Below are positions 59,845 to 64,000 of a stretch of DNA of 64,000 nt, in pieces. The stretch's first letter is position 1. Each line of letters starts with the position of its first letter. A program made the translations under genes and the position numbers. The notes beneath the pieces were generated by a model that saw only the letters and a list, made by a program, of their open reading frames with translations, ran no database searches and was not told the DNA's origin. Origin of the DNA: Rheum nobile (taxonomy: Eukaryota; Streptophyta; Magnoliopsida; Caryophyllales; Polygonaceae); NCBI GenBank assembly GCA_027886185.1, contig WOAB01000226.1:1302001-1366000 (forward strand), in the 5' to 3' direction.

Positions 59845-60655
59845 GGACCATAATTAAGGGCTTGGTTCAAGTGAGGACGCGTGGGGAGGAAAGGAATGAG
59901 GACCAATCAGATGCGTTCAATAATTCGACCGCGCCGAATTTTTCCCGAATTATTCAGCAAAAATTCGGGGAAAATTCGGAAAAAATGGGAAAAAATCGGA
60001 TAAAAAAAGGATATGTGTGCACATAAAATACACTGTTGTGTGCATACGCTAGAACGTGTGTGTTCATATATCATAACGTGTGTGTGCATGTGATATCAAC
60101 GCGTGTGCATGCCTGGAAACAAGTGTTCATGCTCAGAGACATGTGTGCATATCAAATACATTGTTGTGTGCATACTCCACAACGTGTGTGTGCATATGCT
60201 TCGGCGTGTGTGCATGCCCAAAAACATGTGTGCTCATGCATTGGAATAATACGTGTGTTCATATGCCACCATGAGTGTGTTCATACGCCTCAACGTGTGT
60301 GTTCATACGTCACAACATGTGTGTGCATATGGTCTTAGTGTATGCATGTCCAAAAATATGTGTATGCATAGTCCATGGCTTATGTTTACGGGTCACATCG
60401 AGTGTGTTCATACGCCAGAACGTGTGTGTGCATACGCAATAACGTGTGTGTGCATGTCTGAACAACGCTTGTGTGCATTGCCAGCAGAAGAGCGTGTGCA
60501 GAAGGGAATAATACGGCCGAATTTTTCGGGAATAATACGGCCGTGTCTGTTTTTTTCGCGTCTTTAATCCTTTCCTAAAGCTCCATCCTCACTAGATCTT
60601 TTCCCCATAATTAATATGATAGCTCTAAATTCTTTTATTTTAAAATATATATAGA
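59845..60655. repeat. GTGTGCAT minisatellite element, copy 2
   Basis: The core 60010-60500 has units of about 23 bases around AACGTGTGTGTGCATACG. It is bracketed by inverted sequence: the left reads CATAATTAAGGG, AGTGAGGACGCG, GAAAGGAATGAGGA and CGACCGCGCCGAATTTTTCCC. The right reads on minus TTAATTATGGGG, AGTGAGGATGGAG, GGAAAGGATTAAAG and CGGCCGTATTATTCCC. The right edge ends in TCTATATATATTTT at 60655, another Helitron-like 5' end. Confidence 0.75.
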
Positions 60656-60885
60656 TTCAAATTTAGGGTTTCAATAACAACCTGAATGACTCAGCAATAT
60701 CTAAACATGCAATTGATTTCAAAGTATAAGAATTCAAATTCAAAAGCTCGTTAGCAATTGTAGAATTTGAATTTGAAAGTGGTGGATTTCATTAAACAAC
60801 CAAATCTAATAACATTTTAATTGAAAATAATAAATCATTAAAAAAAATGTGACTTAAAAAAAAGTTTAAAACCTAAACGACTTTC

Positions 60886-61175
60886 AATAATCGATGAAAG
60901 TGATCCAAATTCAAATATATACGCTTTCATATATTAGTTATATAAATAAAAGTTTATTGTTTGTATTTTTTTTATAAAGAATTTATCACCTTCATGTATA
61001 TAAACATTCAACAAAGTTGTATATATATATGATTTATAGATTTAAAGTTAGTTATGATTATATAAGCTTATTAGTTATATAACCTGAACGACTTTCAATG
61101 GTCGATGAAAGTGGTCCAAATTCAAATATATACGCTTTCATATATTAGTTATATAAATATAAGCTTATTGTTTGT
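60886..61175. repeat. Tandem duplication of about 200 bp
   Basis: ACGACTTTCAAT..TCGATGAAAGTG and its next 75 bases at 60879-60970 recur at 61089-61180 with few changes. Confidence 0.8.
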
Positions 61176-61399
61176 ATTTTTGTTTTATCACACACATGTA
61201 CATAAACATTCAACAAAGTTGTATATAAATATATGATTTATAGATTTAAAGTTAGTTATGATTATACATTGTGATTTAAATTAAATAGAATTGTCAATAT
61301 AAAAAAAAGTGATTTAACTACAAATTGACACCTAAGAGTTGTGGGGCCAGAATGAATATGGTGACTCCAAATTCCTTTGCTTTAATAATTATATATAGA

Positions 61400-61579
61400 T
61401 TTTTCTTAATTTAATAAATTAGGAGTATAAATGTTTTTTATATATTTTTTTTGGATATTTTTTTAGATATTAAATAAGAATTTTTTTTTAAATAAGGACC
61501 GGTCTAAACCGATCCTAAACCGGACCGGTCCGGCATTTTGAAAAAATCTGGTCCGATCCGGACCGGATGAACACCCCTA
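61400..61579. mobile_element. hAT MITE copy 2, right half
   Basis: Continues the MITE opened at 51946 and ends TGAACACCCCTA, followed by the second GTCGTATA (61580-61587). Together the halves give a MITE of about 393 bp. Confidence 0.93.
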
Positions 61580-61587
61580 GTCGTATA

Positions 61588-63015
61588 TTCTAAATAATCA
61601 TATCATAAATAAATTGATACAATAATTTATTTATAACCCTAATAATTTATCACCCAACATTTATCTAGATGAAGTGTTACAATTTAATAATTCATAATAC
61701 AAGATAATACCCCAAAAATTATATAATTTTATTTAAAAACAATTAAAATTAATTTAGCCTAACCTAATTTTTAATTAATCCATATTAATATAATTAACCA
61801 AGATTAATAAAAAAACAAAACAAATTAAAATCAACAACTCAACCGAACACGTTACCGGAAGAACTCGGATGACACTCGCCGGAAAAACGCAAAATTCGCC
61901 TTCGTTTGGACTGGGATTTCAAAGCGGTTCCAGGGTGGCTCTACTTGTGGCGGAGGAGAACCGTGGTGGCTGGAAAATGCCAAGAACAGTCGCGCAAAGA
62001 AATAGAGAAGTCGGGGGTTTTTGCTTGAAATTGGATGACGAAATGGCATCGGTTGGGGTCGAATTTATAGTGTGGAGGTAGCCCATAATGAGATCTTCGT
62101 AATAGCGAAAAATTCGGTCCCGATTGATCAGCAATCGGATCGAATTTCACAAAAAATCACTCGACGCGTACGCATGACCTGGCTTGCCTTCTTGGTTCCC
62201 GATTCTTGAGGGATATTGGACATGACGATCTAATCTACAAAGTCTAACAACTAATTTGAACAAACGCGCCCAAACGAGTTCGAATTCGGCCATTGAAACC
62301 AAATCTGCAACTCGCGCGCCTAAGGTTGAAGAAGATGGCCCATTTTGCGATCGACCTCCCCTAGTTGTAGCTTATTTACACATTTTTGCCCAACGTTTTT
62401 AAGTTGTGGCAAAAATGCTCTTATTTAACTTTCCAAATATTGTAAAAATTACCCCAAACTTATTTATAATATTATCCTAAGTTTATTTATACATTTTAAC
62501 CCAAATTTAAGTTGAAAGAAAAAATTTAAATTAACTTAGCTTTTAGCTTAAATCACATTTTCTTATAAACTTAACCATTTTAACTCTTAATTAACATTTT
62601 GTTAATCTTAACTTAGATAAGTAAAGTTAAATTGTTAAGTTTATTTAGATTATAGTCAACATAAGGTTAATCAGAATTTAGACCATTCATAACTTAAAGA
62701 GATAGCATACTTAGGGTATTTATTATTTTATTCTTACATGGAATAAACATAATAAGTCATATAATCTTTATTATTATATTTAAAATTCCAAAACTACATT
62801 CATGGTTATACTTATTTATTTATTTCAATACTATACTATTATAATTTATAACTCATTTGATAATTTGTACAAAAATTATCTTAACTTAACTTTTGAACTT
62901 AAGTTAATGAAAATTTAAACTACTCCTCTATATATAATAAAATAAAGTTCATAGCTTTTGTTATTATCAAAATAAAATTACCATATTATCCTTCTAATTT
63001 AAGTGGGACATTACA
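61588..63015 (-). repeat. 3' LTR of a minus-strand gypsy element
   Basis: On minus it starts TGTAATGTCCCAC at 63015, directly after a polypurine tract (TTAAGGGGGTAGCAT, plus 63016-63030). A TATA box CTATAAATTC lies at 62061-62070, so U3 is about 950 bp. The left limit is unclear; the LTR may continue past the MITE and Helitron to about 51558 (GGGTACA on minus). The coding-like frames at 61850-62150 are in the R/U5 part and carry no domain. Confidence 0.65.
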
Positions 63016-64000
63016 ATGCTACCCCCTTAAAAATAATTTTGATCCTGAAACTAGCACTACCAAGATAGAGGTATGAGTTCCCATATACATCTCACTACTT
63101 GAGTTTAATATCCTTAATTGTTTTGTCCTCGAAAATACCCTTAGGAAAGTCGATCCGTTTCTCCAACCATGACATTATCTCGTATATCTTGTCTCCATAT
63201 ATTATACCATGTAATAACTCATAAATATATCCACAAGTTCATGATTACCTTAGCATAATAGTATCCAAAATCATCATAATGATCTTAATATACCTTAAGC
63301 ATGAAAACACTACCTTTCTCTTCCAATTTCCTCTTTATAATCAAATCACAAAGTTCGTACATTAAACTCATTATAACCCAAATATCAAATCTTAGAAACT
63401 CCAAATATTATATCCTCTTACTCCTTAAATGTACATCTCACAAATTCCATTATTTATCTCAATTAAATTTGGCTCTTGTGCCCATTACTAACTCAAATCC
63501 CAAGGAAAGTTTAATTGTCTCAAATAATTCATCTCTAACTTAAGACCCTTATATTCCCCAAAATAATCACACGACATTTTATTCGTATTTTCCTCAAACA
63601 TGATTTTGATAATTCCTTTAACACGATTATGATCAATCATTTTATTTTCTCCAAAACGTGTCATAAGATCACCTTAATAAATATAAATAACTTTCTCCTC
63701 AAGCCTAGATGGCAAGAATGTATAAACCTATTTTATCCAATGTTTTAATCCACACAAATCAAAACAAACTTTTACCGACTGAGTTTGCTATTTACCAATA
63801 AATTCTTTAATACTTAATTTCCCTCACACAATCTATTATCCCAATTTAAGCAAACTTTTGACTAACCGAAATTTACCATTTACCTAGGACTATATCTCTC
63901 AATAATCCTCGTATCATTACCTTACTTCCTAAAAACATTTCCTTATAATGTCATTATCACTTTAGTAAGCTTCTCCAAAATAATAGCTTTATACACTTGG
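63016..64000 (-). other. Internal C-poor region of the minus-strand gypsy element
   Basis: Lies on the internal side of the polypurine tract. The plus strand is strongly G-poor, that is, the element strand is C-poor, like 27531-29205. No pol domain was recognised in any frame; the element continues beyond the window. Confidence 0.5.

Larger units (their letters stand above)
51947..61399 (-). mobile_element. 9,453-bp Helitron (minus) with captured gene fragments
   Basis: The 3' end on minus is a hairpin (CCCGTGC, loop, GCACGGG at 51958-51974) followed by CACTGAACTAG ending at 51947. The 5' end is TCTATATATAATTATTAAAG starting at 61399. Flanks are A (51946) and T (61400), the classic A|T target, and the two flanks join to rebuild a MITE copy, so the limits are exact. 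Inside are FAR1-like and Ulp1-like fragments, a CATGCA-rich repeat and a minisatellite. No helicase was recognised, so it is non-autonomous. Confidence 0.92.

Noticed and set aside
60036..60567. Cys/His/Val-rich frames resembling metal-binding repeats
   Set aside because: They arise from translating the GTGTGCAT minisatellite in all three frames.

Overview
This is intergenic DNA of a flowering plant, probably a eudicot. The evidence is the dense plant transposons, GT-AG introns, a plant mobile domain (PMD) gene, FAR1-like and Ulp1-like fragments, and a plant-type tandem CCCH zinc-finger protein. I see only one plausible intact host gene: the intronless zinc-finger gene on the minus strand at 16925-17905. 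Nearly everything else is transposable elements in various states, tandem repeats and AT-rich filler.

Layout. 1-6842: a Ty3/gypsy element whose gag-pol frame stays open from 657 to 6197 apart from two nonsense codons. 6843-9434: a fragment of a gypsy LTR, then the 3' part of a Ty1/copia element with its 3' LTR. 10060-15446: a Mutator-like element with two convergent decayed genes (MULE transposase on plus, PMD protein on minus); its ends carry twelve identically built interrupted palindromes. 15769-16140: a hAT-type MITE. 16925-17905: the zinc-finger gene. 18553-36690: a 13-bp satellite array split by a datable stack. A minus-strand solo LTR (target duplication AAATT) inserted first. It was then split by a second solo LTR (19203-22362, CGGAT) and by a complete but internally rearranged Tekay/Del-like element (22528-31636, ACTGA). 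36691-37640: a second palindrome-bearing repeat. 38404-41643: a 5'-truncated LINE with a 14-bp target duplication.

42800-44130: a minisatellite element built on GTGTGCAT, split by a 502-bp TRIM with perfect ends. 45672-46250: a fragment of a second LINE. 46352-50657: a plus-strand Helitron with helicase remnants. 51734-61579: one hAT MITE opened between A and T by a 9,453-bp minus-strand Helitron (51947-61399). That Helitron carries a FAR1-related fragment, an Ulp1-type protease fragment, a CATGCA-rich repeat and a second GTGTGCAT minisatellite. 61588-64000: the 3' LTR and C-poor internal region of another minus-strand gypsy element.

The genes do not form a pathway. Transposition genes (transposase with PMD, gag-pol, LINE ORF2, Helitron helicase) are all broken by stops, frameshifts or deletions, so these copies look non-autonomous. 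The zinc-finger gene has its own TATA box and would act independently in RNA binding or stress and hormone responses. Insertion order could be worked out because target-site duplications were readable by eye at seven insertions. All similarity statements rest on reading the sequence and on family knowledge; no searches were run.
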